Below are positions 34,505 through 44,238 of a DNA stretch of 64,000 nucleotides, piece by piece; position 1 is the stretch's first letter; the number at the start of each line of letters is the position of its first letter. The translations under genes and the position numbers were made by a program. Origin of the DNA: JAICMB01 sp963795935 (GTDB lineage Bacteria; Acidobacteriota; Terriglobia; Bryobacterales; Bryobacteraceae); assembly GCA_963795935.1 (NCBI GenBank), contig CAWCJO010000031.1, forward strand, positions 1-64,000. The letters are read 5' to 3'. Below the pieces are notes generated by a model, which made no database searches, was not told the origin of the DNA, and saw only the letters and a program-made list of their open reading frames with translations.

Positions 34505-36295
34505 ATGGTTGCCCCAACATGGCTGTTACGCGGGGATGCGATGGCCGCGGCTTGCTTAACGCCGCTCGCAATCGCCATCCTGGCCGGCGGTCTCGACGAC
34601 CTGATCGTCGATCTCGTCTGGTTCTGCGGCTGGCTCGCCGGCGCCGTGTGCCGCCGTTACGGCCGCCCCTGCCTCGGGCGGTATTCCGGGCCTGCGCCGC
34701 CTTCTTCCGAAAAGCGCATCGCCATCTTCGTTCCCCTGTGGCGCGAGCACGCCGTCATCGGTCGCATGCTGGACCACAACATCGCCGCGATCGATTACCG
34801 CAGCTACGCCTTCTTCGTCGGAGCCTATCCCAACGATGAGGCCACGCTGGAGGCCGTTCGCGGCCTCGAATCGCGCCATCCGCAAGTCCATCTCGCGGTC
34901 TGCCCCCATGAGGGCCCGACCTCAAAGGCCGACTGCCTGAACTGGATCTACCAGCGCATGCTCCTCTATGAGGAGCAACATAACGTTGAGTTCGACCTCG
35001 TTGTGACCCACGACGCCGAAGATCTCATCCACCCCGCATCGTTGCGCGTCATGAACGAATACGCGGACCGCTTCGACATGATCCAGGTGCCCGTCCTGGC
35101 TCTTGCCACCCCGCTCCGGGAGCTGGTCCACGGACTCTACTGCGACGAATTCGCCGAGTTTCAGACCAAAGACATGCGCGTCCGCGCCATGATGGGGAGC
35201 TTCACCCCCGCCAGCGGCGTCGGCGCCGGATACACGCGGCAGGCGCTCGAAAAACTCGCCGCCGATTCCAGCAACTGCATCTTCGAACCCGTGTGCCTCG
35301 CCGAGGATTACGAAAACGGCATGCGGCTGCACCAGCTCGGCTGCCGCCAGATCTTCATTCCGCTGACCGCGAACGCGGACCGCGCCGTGGCCACCCGCGA
35401 ATACTTCCCGCGCAACCTGCGCGCCGCCATCCGCCAACGCACGCGCTGGGTGACGGGCATCGCCTTGCAAACCTGGCAGCGTCACGGTTGGAGCGGACCT
35501 CCCGGCCAAGTCTACTGGTACTGGCGCGACCGCAAGGGACTGCTCGGGAACCCGCTCAGCCTGTTGGCAAACATTCTCTTTTTCTATGGCCTCGCGACAT
35601 ACTGGTGGCTTCCGGCCATGCACTCGGTCGACCGCCGTCTGGTGTCGGCGACGCTTGCATTATTCGTGTGGCGCGCCTCCGTCCGCATGGCCTGCGTGGG
35701 ACGCCTCTATGGCCCCGTGTTCGCACTGGGTGTTCCGCTTCGCGCCGTCTGCGGCAATTTCATCAACTCCGTGGCAAGCGTTCGCGCCCTTTATCGCTTC
35801 ACGCGCGCAAAAATCCGCCGTGAACCTCTGGTCTGGCTCAAGACCGAACACGGGTACCCCTCGCGCAGCACTCTGTTGGCGCACAAGCGAAAGCTTGGCG
35901 AAATTCTCACCGGCTCCGCTTACGTCGAACCAGACGTATTACAACACGCGCTCGAAATGAAGCCGCACGACATGCGCCTCGGCGAATATCTTGTAGTAAA
36001 AGGAATGCTGACGGAAGAAGAACTTTACGAGGCCCTCAGCCTCCAACAAGGTCTTCCCGCCGGACTCCTGGCCGCCGCCGATATCGCGCCCAACGCGGCC
36101 CGCGCTTTGCCTCGCCACGTGATCCGGAAGCTGCGAGTTCTCCCCTTCAAAATCGCCTCGGGAAGCCTGCATTTAGCGACGCCCGACGTCCCCACCGATG
36201 AAATGACGCGCGGCCTGCGCGGCTTCACGGCGCTCGAAGTCCATTTCCGGCTGGTAACCCCGGCAAACTTCAATCAACTCTTGAGTTTGTTGTAG
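34505..36295 (+). CDS. NfrB-like membrane glycosyltransferase with C-terminal MshEN/GspE-N domain
   Basis: A 596-residue protein from the ATG at 34505 (34541 is an alternative). It has N-terminal hydrophobic helices, a family-2 glycosyltransferase domain (RIAIFVPLWREHAVI, metal site THDAEDLIHP, ASGVGAGYTR, acceptor motif QRTRW in RQRTRWVTG) and further membrane helices. Residues 463-596 are an MshEN/GspE-N module with two copies of the c-di-GMP-binding pattern (KLGEILTG...VL..AL and RLGEYLVVKGMLTEEELYEAL...Q). The architecture matches NfrB of the phage N4 receptor glycan system, where this module binds c-di-GMP. It therefore probably polymerises a surface polysaccharide under c-di-GMP control. 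No NfrA or epimerase partner is visible nearby. Confidence 0.8.
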   Translation: MVAPTWLLRGDAMAAACLTPLAIAILAGGLDDLIVDLVWFCGWLAGAVCRRYGRPCLGRYSGPAPPSSEKRIAIFVPLWREHAVIGRMLDHNIAAIDYRSYAFFVGAYPNDEATLEAVRGLESRHPQVHLAVCPHEGPTSKADCLNWIYQRMLLYEEQHNVEFDLVVTHDAEDLIHPASLRVMNEYADRFDMIQVPVLALATPLRELVHGLYCDEFAEFQTKDMRVRAMMGSFTPASGVGAGYTRQALEKLAADSSNCIFEPVCLAEDYENGMRLHQLGCRQIFIPLTANADRAVATREYFPRNLRAAIRQRTRWVTGIALQTWQRHGWSGPPGQVYWYWRDRKGLLGNPLSLLANILFFYGLATYWWLPAMHSVDRRLVSATLALFVWRASVRMACVGRLYGPVFALGVPLRAVCGNFINSVASVRALYRFTRAKIRREPLVWLKTEHGYPSRSTLLAHKRKLGEILTGSAYVEPDVLQHALEMKPHDMRLGEYLVVKGMLTEEELYEALSLQQGLPAGLLAAADIAPNAARALPRHVIRKLRVLPFKIASGSLHLATPDVPTDEMTRGLRGFTALEVHFRLVTPANFNQLLSLL

Positions 36296-36918
36296 GGCGG
36301 CCGCGCTGCGCTGCCCGTTGCGCCCGCGACCCCATCCGGCAAGGGCCAATTTCCATGGTCTGGCGAACCTAAAACAGGCGTCGCGATCCGATACAGCCCT
36401 GCGGAACCGGGCCACAGCGCCGCGCCATACAGCGTCGTCGCGGCAGCATCCACCTGGCGGTCACGTGCAAAACATACATCGCCGCATTGCTCCCACGCTC
36501 GCCGGCACAGCCTTTGTCTGCAAGCGAAATGCTTGCGTTGCCGCATCCCGGGACAAATCATGAGAAAGAAGAGCAGTCCGCGCGAAAGATCCTTACCCGC
36601 CGGGCAGCGGGTGGCCTTCAGCAGTAAGGTCATGGGTACGCTGAAAAACCAAGCCGGTCGCGAACTCTTCGGTGACAATGCCCGTCAGCCATGGCGATCC
36701 GCAAGTGCGGCGCGCAGTGCGCCAGGGAAGCGAGCGTTCGGTTAGCTTCCGCCAACCTCAGCCCTGGATTTCGTTGCCCAACTCGGGAGCAATGCGGTGG
36801 AGAAATTTCCAGAATTCCCGGCGCCGGATCTCCTCCCCGAGCGGGCCGGGCGCGCGCACGAGCTCCCTGCGATAGTCCGCTGGAGAGCTAAAGTTCCGCC
36901 GTCCGCCATAATGATCGT
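36296..36918. other. 623-bp stretch without a supported gene
   Basis: No frame on either strand shows a recognisable protein; open stretches on the minus strand are short and unconserved in appearance. It separates the glycosyltransferase from the CoA transferase. I see no convincing hairpin or promoter. Confidence 0.4.
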
Positions 36919-38151
36919 ATGGCTGCCCCTCTTGCGGGATTGCGGATGCTGGATTTTTCTCATGCGCTTGCAGGCCCCTACTGCACCTTGCTGCTGGCCG
37001 GCTACGGGGCCACAGTATACAAGATTGAATCGCCCTCGGGTGGCGATACAGGCCGCACCTGGGGGCCTCCCTTCTTCGAAGATCAAGCCGCCTTCTTTCT
37101 TGGGGTCAACCGCGGCAAGCAGGGCGTGTGCATTGATTTGAAGCGGCCCGAGGGCGTTGAATTGTGCTTGCGCATGGTGGAAAAAGCCGATGTGCTGCTC
37201 GAGAATTTCCGTCCCGGTACCCTCCAACGGCTGGGGCTTGGCTATGCGGCGGCGCGCGCGCGCAACCCGCGCCTGATCTACTGCTCCATCTCGGGCTACG
37301 GCCAAAACGGTCCCTCGCGAGATCGGGCCGCGATGGATTTGATCCTGCAGGCTTCCTCGGGTCTGCTGAGCATCACTGGCACGGAGGATGGACGCGAAGT
37401 GCGCAGCGGCCACTCGGTGGCCGATATTACCGCCGGGATGTTCGCATTGATCGGCATTCTGATGGCGGTTCACGCGCGGGACAAAACGGGTCTCGGGCAA
37501 TTCATCGACGTCTCAATGTTCGATTCCATGATTTCGGCAATGACGTCGAATTTCATGTACTACATTGGCTCCGGCGTCGTGCCCCGTCCCATGGGAACAA
37601 CGTTCGCCGCCATCGTTCCGTACCGCACATTCCAGGCCATGGACCGTGAGATTGCCATGGCCGTAGGGAGCGAGAAGCTGTGGGACGCTTTTTGCCGCGT
37701 CATCGGACATCCCGAGCTGATCGACCATGCCGATTACAGAAGCAATGCTTTGCGCGTGCGGAACCGGACGAAACTGGAGCCGTTTCTGGCCGCCATCTTT
37801 CGCGAAGACACGGCGGCGAACTGGTTCACGAAGCTCTCCGAGGCCGGAATTCCAGCGGCCCCCGTAGCAACGATCGCCGACGTCGTGAACGATCCGCAGT
37901 CGGCGGCGCGCGCCATGTTTCCTCAACACTCGCACCCCACGGCGGGTCCGCTCCAAGCGACCGGTCTTCCGTTAAAGTTTTCAGAGACGCCCGGCAACGC
38001 GCTTACGGCCGCCCCCCTATTAGGGCAGCATACGCAACAGGCGCTGACGGAATTACTCGATCTCGATTCGGAGCAAGTAAAAGATCTGGAAGCAAGAGGC
38101 GTGATTTTGCGGACCTGCGTGGCAGGCGCCGCGCGGCAGGGAGCGGAATAA
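36919..38151 (+). CDS. CaiB/BaiF (class III) CoA transferase
   Basis: A 410-residue formyl-CoA-transferase-like enzyme that moves CoA between carboxylic acids. Typical segments are GLRMLDFSHALAGPYCTLLLAG, KIESPSGGD, the LENFRPGTLQRLGLGY block, SISGYGQNGPSRDRAAMD with the predicted catalytic Asp140, and GLGQFIDVSMFDSM. Length and order are complete. Standalone on the plus strand with no obvious partner dehydrogenase or lyase nearby, so the acyl substrate is unknown. Confidence 0.9.
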   Translation: MAAPLAGLRMLDFSHALAGPYCTLLLAGYGATVYKIESPSGGDTGRTWGPPFFEDQAAFFLGVNRGKQGVCIDLKRPEGVELCLRMVEKADVLLENFRPGTLQRLGLGYAAARARNPRLIYCSISGYGQNGPSRDRAAMDLILQASSGLLSITGTEDGREVRSGHSVADITAGMFALIGILMAVHARDKTGLGQFIDVSMFDSMISAMTSNFMYYIGSGVVPRPMGTTFAAIVPYRTFQAMDREIAMAVGSEKLWDAFCRVIGHPELIDHADYRSNALRVRNRTKLEPFLAAIFREDTAANWFTKLSEAGIPAAPVATIADVVNDPQSAARAMFPQHSHPTAGPLQATGLPLKFSETPGNALTAAPLLGQHTQQALTELLDLDSEQVKDLEARGVILRTCVAGAARQGAE

Positions 38152-38168
38152 TAGCAGCCCGCGATAGC

Positions 38169-38363
38169 TCATTCGTGGTGCAATGCGGTCCTTGGCTCGA
38201 CCCGGATGGCGCGTTGCGCCGGGATAAAGGTGGCGGAAAACGCAATTGCCGCGAGCGCGAACGCTACCATGAACATCGTCCCCGGTTCATACGGGTTGAC
38301 TCCGAAAAGCAACGCGCCGAGGCAAAACAGCCGAGGGTAAGCCACTGTCAAAACCATCATCAT
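38169..38363 (-). pseudogene. Relic of a MacB/FtsX-type ABC permease (C-terminal end)
   Basis: The minus-strand frame encodes LGALLFGVNPYEPGTMF, FALAAIAFSATFIPAQRAIRVEPRTALHHE, which is the last transmembrane helix and the conserved C-terminal tail of acidobacterial ABC permeases. The intact permease in this window ends in the equivalent PARRASRIDPMTAVRHD. Everything upstream of this 60-residue tail is missing, so it is a deletion remnant. Confidence 0.65.
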
Positions 38364-38415
38364 GCCGGCCGAAATCGTCTGTTTGCGGCGGCAACTAAAG
38401 CGCTGTTACCGGCGA

Positions 38416-39369
38416 TCAGGCGGTTAACGGCGGCACCAGCGTTTTCAAGTACTCATGGGCGACGTGAAAGCCGCGCTTGAATTGTTCCGTGAAGTCGTCC
38501 CCGTTATAGTTCGGATAATAGAACTGATCTTCGTTTTCGATGTTCATGGCGCCGGTGTAACCGTTCTCAGCCAACACGCTGAAGAACCCTTTCCAATCCA
38601 CGGAACCGTAGCCGGGCACGCGGAAACGCCACCAGCGGCGATGGTCGACCGGCTCGATCCCGGCGCGCCGGACAATGTGCCATAGGATTTCGGTGTCTTT
38701 GAGATGAACGTCGTAGATCTTGTCCGCAAAATCGCGCGCGGCCTGCACGGGGTCGATAAATTGCCAGATCAAGTGCGAGGGATCGAACTGCAGGCCGACA
38801 TAGGGGCTGCCGTTGAACGCTTTGAAGAGCGCTTCCCAGCCCACGGGTCCCGTCGCGATGTTGGGGCCGCCGACGTAGTTCTCCCATAAAATCTTGACAT
38901 TGTACTTTTGGCAGGCAGGAAAATAGCGCTCGTTGTAGACGCGCACGATCTCGTCCACCTGTTGTTGGAGCGGCTCGCCCTTGATGGTTCCGGATTGTCC
39001 GCCGATATACGGAATACCCAGTTTCCCGCACAGTTCAAGACACTGAATGGTGTGCTGGTTCATCGCCTCGCGCTTGGCCGGATCGGGGTCGATGTGATTG
39101 CCGCCGACGTCGAGGGAAGAGACAAAAATTCCGTCTTTAGCGAGTTTGTCTTTAATGGCCGCGATGGCGGCATCGTCCAGACGCCGGGGGTCCAGCCGCA
39201 GCTCCATGCTGGTGAAGCCCTCGGATTTCACAAATTCCAGGTTGGCGTCCGAATATTTCCCAAGCACGCCCAGCCGGGGCTTCCAATTCAGGAAATGGCG
39301 GCGCTGGGTCTGAGCGGCCGCGGTGGCGGAAATGGCGGCGAGTAAGGCGCGTCGCGTAGTAGTTATCAT
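38416..39369 (-). CDS. Sugar phosphate isomerase/epimerase-family TIM-barrel protein
   Basis: A 317-residue xylose-isomerase-like barrel. Metal-site regions are visible as LWENYVGGP, LQFDPSHLIWQ, VHLKDTE and NIENEDQFY. The N-terminus (TTRRALLAAISATAAAQTQ) is a Tat/Sec-like export signal, as in many planctomycete and acidobacterial members found beside Gfo/Idh/MocA proteins. It lies 18 bases downstream of that oxidoreductase on the same strand, so the pair probably process one extracellular sugar or cyclitol imported by the TonB receptor upstream. Confidence 0.85.
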   Translation of the reverse strand: MITTTRRALLAAISATAAAQTQRRHFLNWKPRLGVLGKYSDANLEFVKSEGFTSMELRLDPRRLDDAAIAAIKDKLAKDGIFVSSLDVGGNHIDPDPAKREAMNQHTIQCLELCGKLGIPYIGGQSGTIKGEPLQQQVDEIVRVYNERYFPACQKYNVKILWENYVGGPNIATGPVGWEALFKAFNGSPYVGLQFDPSHLIWQFIDPVQAARDFADKIYDVHLKDTEILWHIVRRAGIEPVDHRRWWRFRVPGYGSVDWKGFFSVLAENGYTGAMNIENEDQFYYPNYNGDDFTEQFKRGFHVAHEYLKTLVPPLTA

Positions 39370-39387
39370 GGTTCAACCTCGTTCAGG

Positions 39388-40719
39388 CTAAGCGAAGCCC
39401 CAATCCTTGCGATAGTGCGGCTTCAGATATTTATTCGCTTCGGAGTTGTTGGTGAACCGCATTTTCGATGCATCCCATTCGAGTTTGCCGTCGTACTTCA
39501 GCGCAATAACGCCGAGAAGCATCCACTCGACAAACGGGCTTGCAACACTGAAGTTGGAACAGGCAGGCGCGCCGCCCTTGCACGCTCGGATCCAATCGCG
39601 ATAGTGCCCCGGCGAGCGAGTCAGCAACTCGGGCGGAAAGGTATAGTCTTTCATGCGCGCGTCCGGCATCAATCGCGTGCGTTCTCCGTAGCAGCCTGTC
39701 GTAACAAACCCCTTGCTGCCGATGAACAAGCTACCATTTATGTCCTTGTCGCCGAGCAGCTCATCGGGCGGAATGCCCTCGAAGCGCGGTTGCGCCTTCA
39801 ATCCGTCGTGCCAGAATATTTTGACGGGCGGCATTCCTTCGCGCGCCGGAAAGTCGAAGCGGATGACGCTCTTTTTCGGGAAAGTATACTTGCCCTTTCC
39901 TTCCTGCTCGATGCATTCGACACTCACCGGAGCGGTAAGGCGCAGAGCCATATTTGGCGTCCCCAAAATGTGACAAGCCATGTCGCCGATCGCTCCGCTG
40001 CCAAAGTCCGGGAACCCGCGCCAGGAGCCGGGCACATACGCGGGACTATACGGACGCGACTCAGCGACGCCGAGCCAAGTGTCCCAATCGAGCGTGGCGG
40101 GCACGGGCGCCTCTTGAGGCACGACTTCCGGTCCTTGGGGCCAATGCGGCCGATCGGTCCAGGCGTGAACTTCCGAGACGTCGCCGATCTCGCCCGCCCA
40201 GATGATCTCGCAACAGCGGCGGGCGCCATCGGTCGAGTATCCTTGATTGCCCATTTGCGTGGCGACGTTGTATTTCCGCGCCGCCTTCTCCAACTCGCGC
40301 GCCTCCCACACAGTATGTGTCAGAGGTTTTTGGCAGTAGACATGCTTGCCGCGCTCCATCGCCCACATGGCCCCCATGGCGTGCATGTGGTCCGGAATGG
40401 AGACGGTCACGGCATCGATGTTGGAGCCTTCTTTGTCCAGCATCTTGCGGAAGTCTTTGTATTTCGGCACATTCGGATACGTCTTAAAAGCGCGCGCCGC
40501 GCGTTTGTCGTCCACATCGGCCATGGCGACAAGGTTCTCGGTCCGGCATCCGTTGATGTCGGTCCATCCCTTACCCCCCGCGCCGATGGCGGCATGGTTC
40601 AACTTCTCATTGGGCGACTTATAGCCGAGATGCGTCAACGAACTGATACTGCCGAAGCCGCCGATAGGCACCGCGCCGGCCATCAAGCCACCGAAAAAAA
40701 ACTTTCTTCTTGAAATCAT
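39388..40719 (-). CDS. Gfo/Idh/MocA-family oxidoreductase with Tat signal
   Basis: A 443-residue NAD(P)-dependent sugar dehydrogenase-like protein. A twin-arginine signal (SRRKFFFGG) opens the protein, then a Rossmann region in which HAAIGAGGKGW replaces the usual GxGxxG, and the family EKP-equivalent motif appears as YCQKPLTHTVWEARE. GNQGYSTDGARR and DIACHILGTP-like segments (DMACHILGTP) follow, as in the exported acidobacterial/planctomycete subfamily. It is 17 bases downstream of the receptor stop and 18 bases upstream of the isomerase: one operon. Confidence 0.88.
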   Translation of the reverse strand: MISRRKFFFGGLMAGAVPIGGFGSISSLTHLGYKSPNEKLNHAAIGAGGKGWTDINGCRTENLVAMADVDDKRAARAFKTYPNVPKYKDFRKMLDKEGSNIDAVTVSIPDHMHAMGAMWAMERGKHVYCQKPLTHTVWEARELEKAARKYNVATQMGNQGYSTDGARRCCEIIWAGEIGDVSEVHAWTDRPHWPQGPEVVPQEAPVPATLDWDTWLGVAESRPYSPAYVPGSWRGFPDFGSGAIGDMACHILGTPNMALRLTAPVSVECIEQEGKGKYTFPKKSVIRFDFPAREGMPPVKIFWHDGLKAQPRFEGIPPDELLGDKDINGSLFIGSKGFVTTGCYGERTRLMPDARMKDYTFPPELLTRSPGHYRDWIRACKGGAPACSNFSVASPFVEWMLLGVIALKYDGKLEWDASKMRFTNNSEANKYLKPHYRKDWGFA

Positions 40720-40736
40720 CGTATTGCCATCCGTCT

Positions 40737-43700
40737 CTAAAAATCCATTCTTAGAGCAACCTGAATTTCTCGGTCGCCCGATTTACTCTGCACGCGCGCA
40801 AAAGAGGAACTGGTCGGAGTTACGTTCGGATTGCTCCAGTTGGGGTGATTGAACACATTAAAGGCCTCCCCGCGCAACTGAAACCTAAGCTTCTCCGTAA
40901 CGGCAAAATTCTTACGAACCGCGAAATTCCATATATAGGAACTGGGGCCCCGAATGATGCCTCTTCCGCCGTCTCCAAACGTACCCGGCGCGGGAAGCGA
41001 GAAAGCCTTAGGATTGAAAAAGAAGTTCTGATCTCCATTCGAAATCGAGAAGGCTTGGTTAGTTATGGATGGACTGCCGTTCACGTTCCATGGTTGGGCG
41101 CCGTTGCCCGTGCCGATGCCGGCCTGGTCCACCGTTCCCAGCACCGAAAGAGCCGCACCGCTCTGAAACTGGCTGATCCCTGAAATCTCCCAACCGCCGA
41201 GGGTCTTGCCGAAAATGCCGGTGTTGTGCTTGAGAAAAGGAAGATCGTAAATGTAGTTGAACACGAGAACGTTCGTGTGGTCGAGAGTGGAAGGACCGCG
41301 CGACAGACTCGCATTAAAAGGATCGAAAAGCAGTTCGCTCTTCGTGTCGGCGTTGGTGATGCTCTTCGAGAAAGTATAGGAAACGCCGAAACTCAAACCC
41401 GACCTGAAACGGCGGTTTAGTTGCGTCTGCAGTCCCTCATAGTTAGCCTGCGCGGCATTTTCCGCTAATGTAATGGTGCTGTAGCCCAGATAAGGACGAA
41501 GAGAGTCCTGATTGATGCCCGGGTTGGCCTGCACCGTTCCCGGCTGCAGAGAATTGATGTTGCGGTCGCGGGGAAGATGATAGGCGGCCCGGCCGACATA
41601 TCCAACCTCCAGAGTCATGGACGAAGGAAGCTCGCGTTGTACGGTGAAATTCCAGTTCCAGGCGATGGGAGCCTTATTAACGGGATCCTGCATTGTCACG
41701 GCTGAAGGATAGTTGAACTGACCGGCGGCCGAGCCTCCCGGCGCGTCGGCGATTCCATTGCTTACCACTTGTATCACCTGTAGAGGCGCGTTGCCGCCGA
41801 GCAAAGTGTTGTCGTTCACGGGAAGACGATCGTGAAACGCGCCAACCCCCGTCCGGATAACCGTCTTATTGTCGATGCTATAGGCGATTCCAAGCCGCGG
41901 ATCGAAGATATTGTCCGTTTGGGCCAAACCAGCCGGAAGGTTGTGAAACAAATACTGCAAGGAAGCGTCTCCGGCGGCGGGCACGCGGCCGATCTCGGCC
42001 GGATTCCACGTTGAGCCCGGCAACGTCATCCCATTGTAGAGTGGACCGCTCACAATATAGCCGGCCTTGCGGATCGACAATGGCGGCGTTATTCGGATTG
42101 TAATATTGTGGATTGAACGAGGCGATGTTACCCCATAAGCTGGACCAGGGCGGCCAATGCTCAAACCGAAGTCCATACTCAAGCTTGAGCCGGGGCGTAA
42201 TTTTCCATCCGTCTTGCGCGAACAGTTCCGTCGCCGTCGCGCGATATGGCGTGTAATCTTTCTTCCCGACTTCCCCGTACGTGTTGAACAGACCGAGCGC
42301 CGCGTTCGCCACCGCGACGCCGGTGGTCAGAGCGGTTCCCGTGTCGCTGAAATTGAACTGCCCGTTGGGATTGTTGGTGGAACCCGAAGTTGAGCTCGAC
42401 TGCAGCTCGTCATGGTCGTTCTCGCCGGAATGCTCGATATAAACCCCGAACTTAAATGTGTGGTTCCCATATATCTTCGTAACTGAGTCGGTCCAAACAA
42501 ATATAGGTCCGCCCGAATACGACGGATACGGCCCCCCGTCCACCGTGGAAAAGTTAGCAATGCTGATGGTAGGAATTTTGTTCGGAATGTCCTTTGTTCC
42601 GGGAAACAGATAAGGGTAGTTGATTCCATATTGGGAGCGGTCGTATAGGCCATTATTGGAAGGAACGTTCCAGTCGCGATCCTCACTGGCCGTCAATGCG
42701 GCTTCATTGATCAGTGTCGGACTGAGAATAGTCGTGAGACTGGCGACTGACGTATAATTGGGGCGATTGGATTGAAGCTGAACGAGATTAAACGTGCCTC
42801 GGAACGGCTGGATTTCGTGAAACTCATAGATAGATCCGCGGACGGAGAAAGTATTCTTATCGTTGATCCGGTAGTCGACTTTAAACGTGTCTTGACTGGT
42901 GTCCTGGGGTCGGGGCCGTGTCGCGGTCCAGTTGGTCGCCCCGACAACGGCGATTCCTGGAGTCGGCGCGGGGTAGGTGTTGAGTAACGCGATGCCGTTC
43001 GGACTCAAGCGGCTTGCCGGGATGATGTTGCCCGGAAAGGCTTGGCCCGTTACCGGATCGGTAATCACGCGCGTCTTTCCGAAGTAGATATTGGTGGGAC
43101 TCAGGAGCTCACTGAAGTTTCCCTGGCGCATGGCGAGGGACGGCACGGTTCCCGTACTGGTGGTGTACTGATTGTATCGAATCCATTCAAGGGAAGAAAA
43201 GAAGAACAGCTTGTTCCGCGCAACGTTGAACTTTTTCGGAATGTAGACGGGACCGCCCAAAGGCGTAGCCGAATTCATTGAAGCGGTAGGGCGCGGGGCT
43301 GGCCTGGCTGGCGACGCCCGAGGCGTTGCGGGCCCAGGTATTCGTATTCAGAGCGTCGTTCTTGAGATACTCCCATAGTCCGCCGTGGAAGTCGTGGCCG
43401 CCGCTTTTCGTGATGTAGCGTATCTGTCCCGCGGAAACGCGGCCGTATTCGGCGCTGTAATCGGCCGTGAGAACCTGGACTTCCTGTACGGTGTCCACAT
43501 TCAGCGTTCCGAGGATCGCCCCATTAGCCCGAGTGCGCAGCGCAATCGCCCCATCGACGTAAATCATGTTCTCGTCCGTTCGGCCGCCGTTAATGCTGAA
43601 GTTGCCGTTTCCCAAACCGTCGGGATCGAATGTGGCAATCGAAGATGAACTGTTTACGCCGGGCAGCAGCAATGGCAAGTACAGAGGATTTCGTCCATTC

Positions 43701-44149
43701 AACGTGAGATCCTCGATTTGTTTCGTTTCCACTACGCGGCCGACCTGGGCGCTGTCGGTCTGCAGCGGCGTTGCGTTCGCGACGATGTCCACGGATTCGC
43801 TGAGCGTGCCGACAGCTAACGTAATATTGACCGTGGCGATCGACGCGGCATCCAGCTTGACGTGCGTTTCAACGAATTTCTTGAAGCCGGTGGCCTCGGC
43901 CTCAACGGTATAGAAGCCGGTCACCAGATCGGGCGCTTGATAGTAGCCGCTGTCGTTCGTCTTGACCTGAGTGGCCTGCAGGGTGGTCTCGTTGCGGATG
44001 ACGACGTTCACGTTGACCATGGCGGCATTGCTCGGGTCTCGCACGAAGCCGGAGATCTGGCCGCGATCGAGTTGGGCATGGACGCCCACGCTGAAGCAAA
44101 GAAGCGCGAGAAAGGCGAGGCAAGCTCGTTGAAATTTGTAAGGCGTCAT
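40737..44149 (-). pseudogene. TonB-dependent receptor with carboxypeptidase-regulatory domain (two frameshifts)
   Basis: Three overlapping minus-strand frames give one protein of about 1137 residues. Part 1 (44149-43187) has a signal peptide, GQISGFVRDPSNAAMVNV (regulatory-like domain), and the plug with EYGRVSAGQIRYITKSGGHDFHG. Part 2 (43278-41878) and part 3 (42182-40737) hold the barrel, ending ALRMDF. Deleting one base in TTTGGG near 43258 restores GYALGGPVYIPKKF, and one G near 42068 restores DPQAGYIVSGPLYN. Both lesions are single extra bases and the protein is otherwise well kept. It heads the operon with the oxidoreductase and isomerase, so it likely imports their substrate. Confidence 0.85.
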
Positions 44150-44238
44150 TATTTCATCCTATTCAAGGGCATTATCTAATGGCGTTAGTATTGTTGGCTC
44201 CGAAGCGGATTTGGTCGTGATTGACCTTGCCCGCCGGG

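Noticed and set aside
39415..40713. 432-codon open frame on the plus strand
   Set aside because: Antisense to the Gfo/Idh/MocA oxidoreductase, which has full family motifs.
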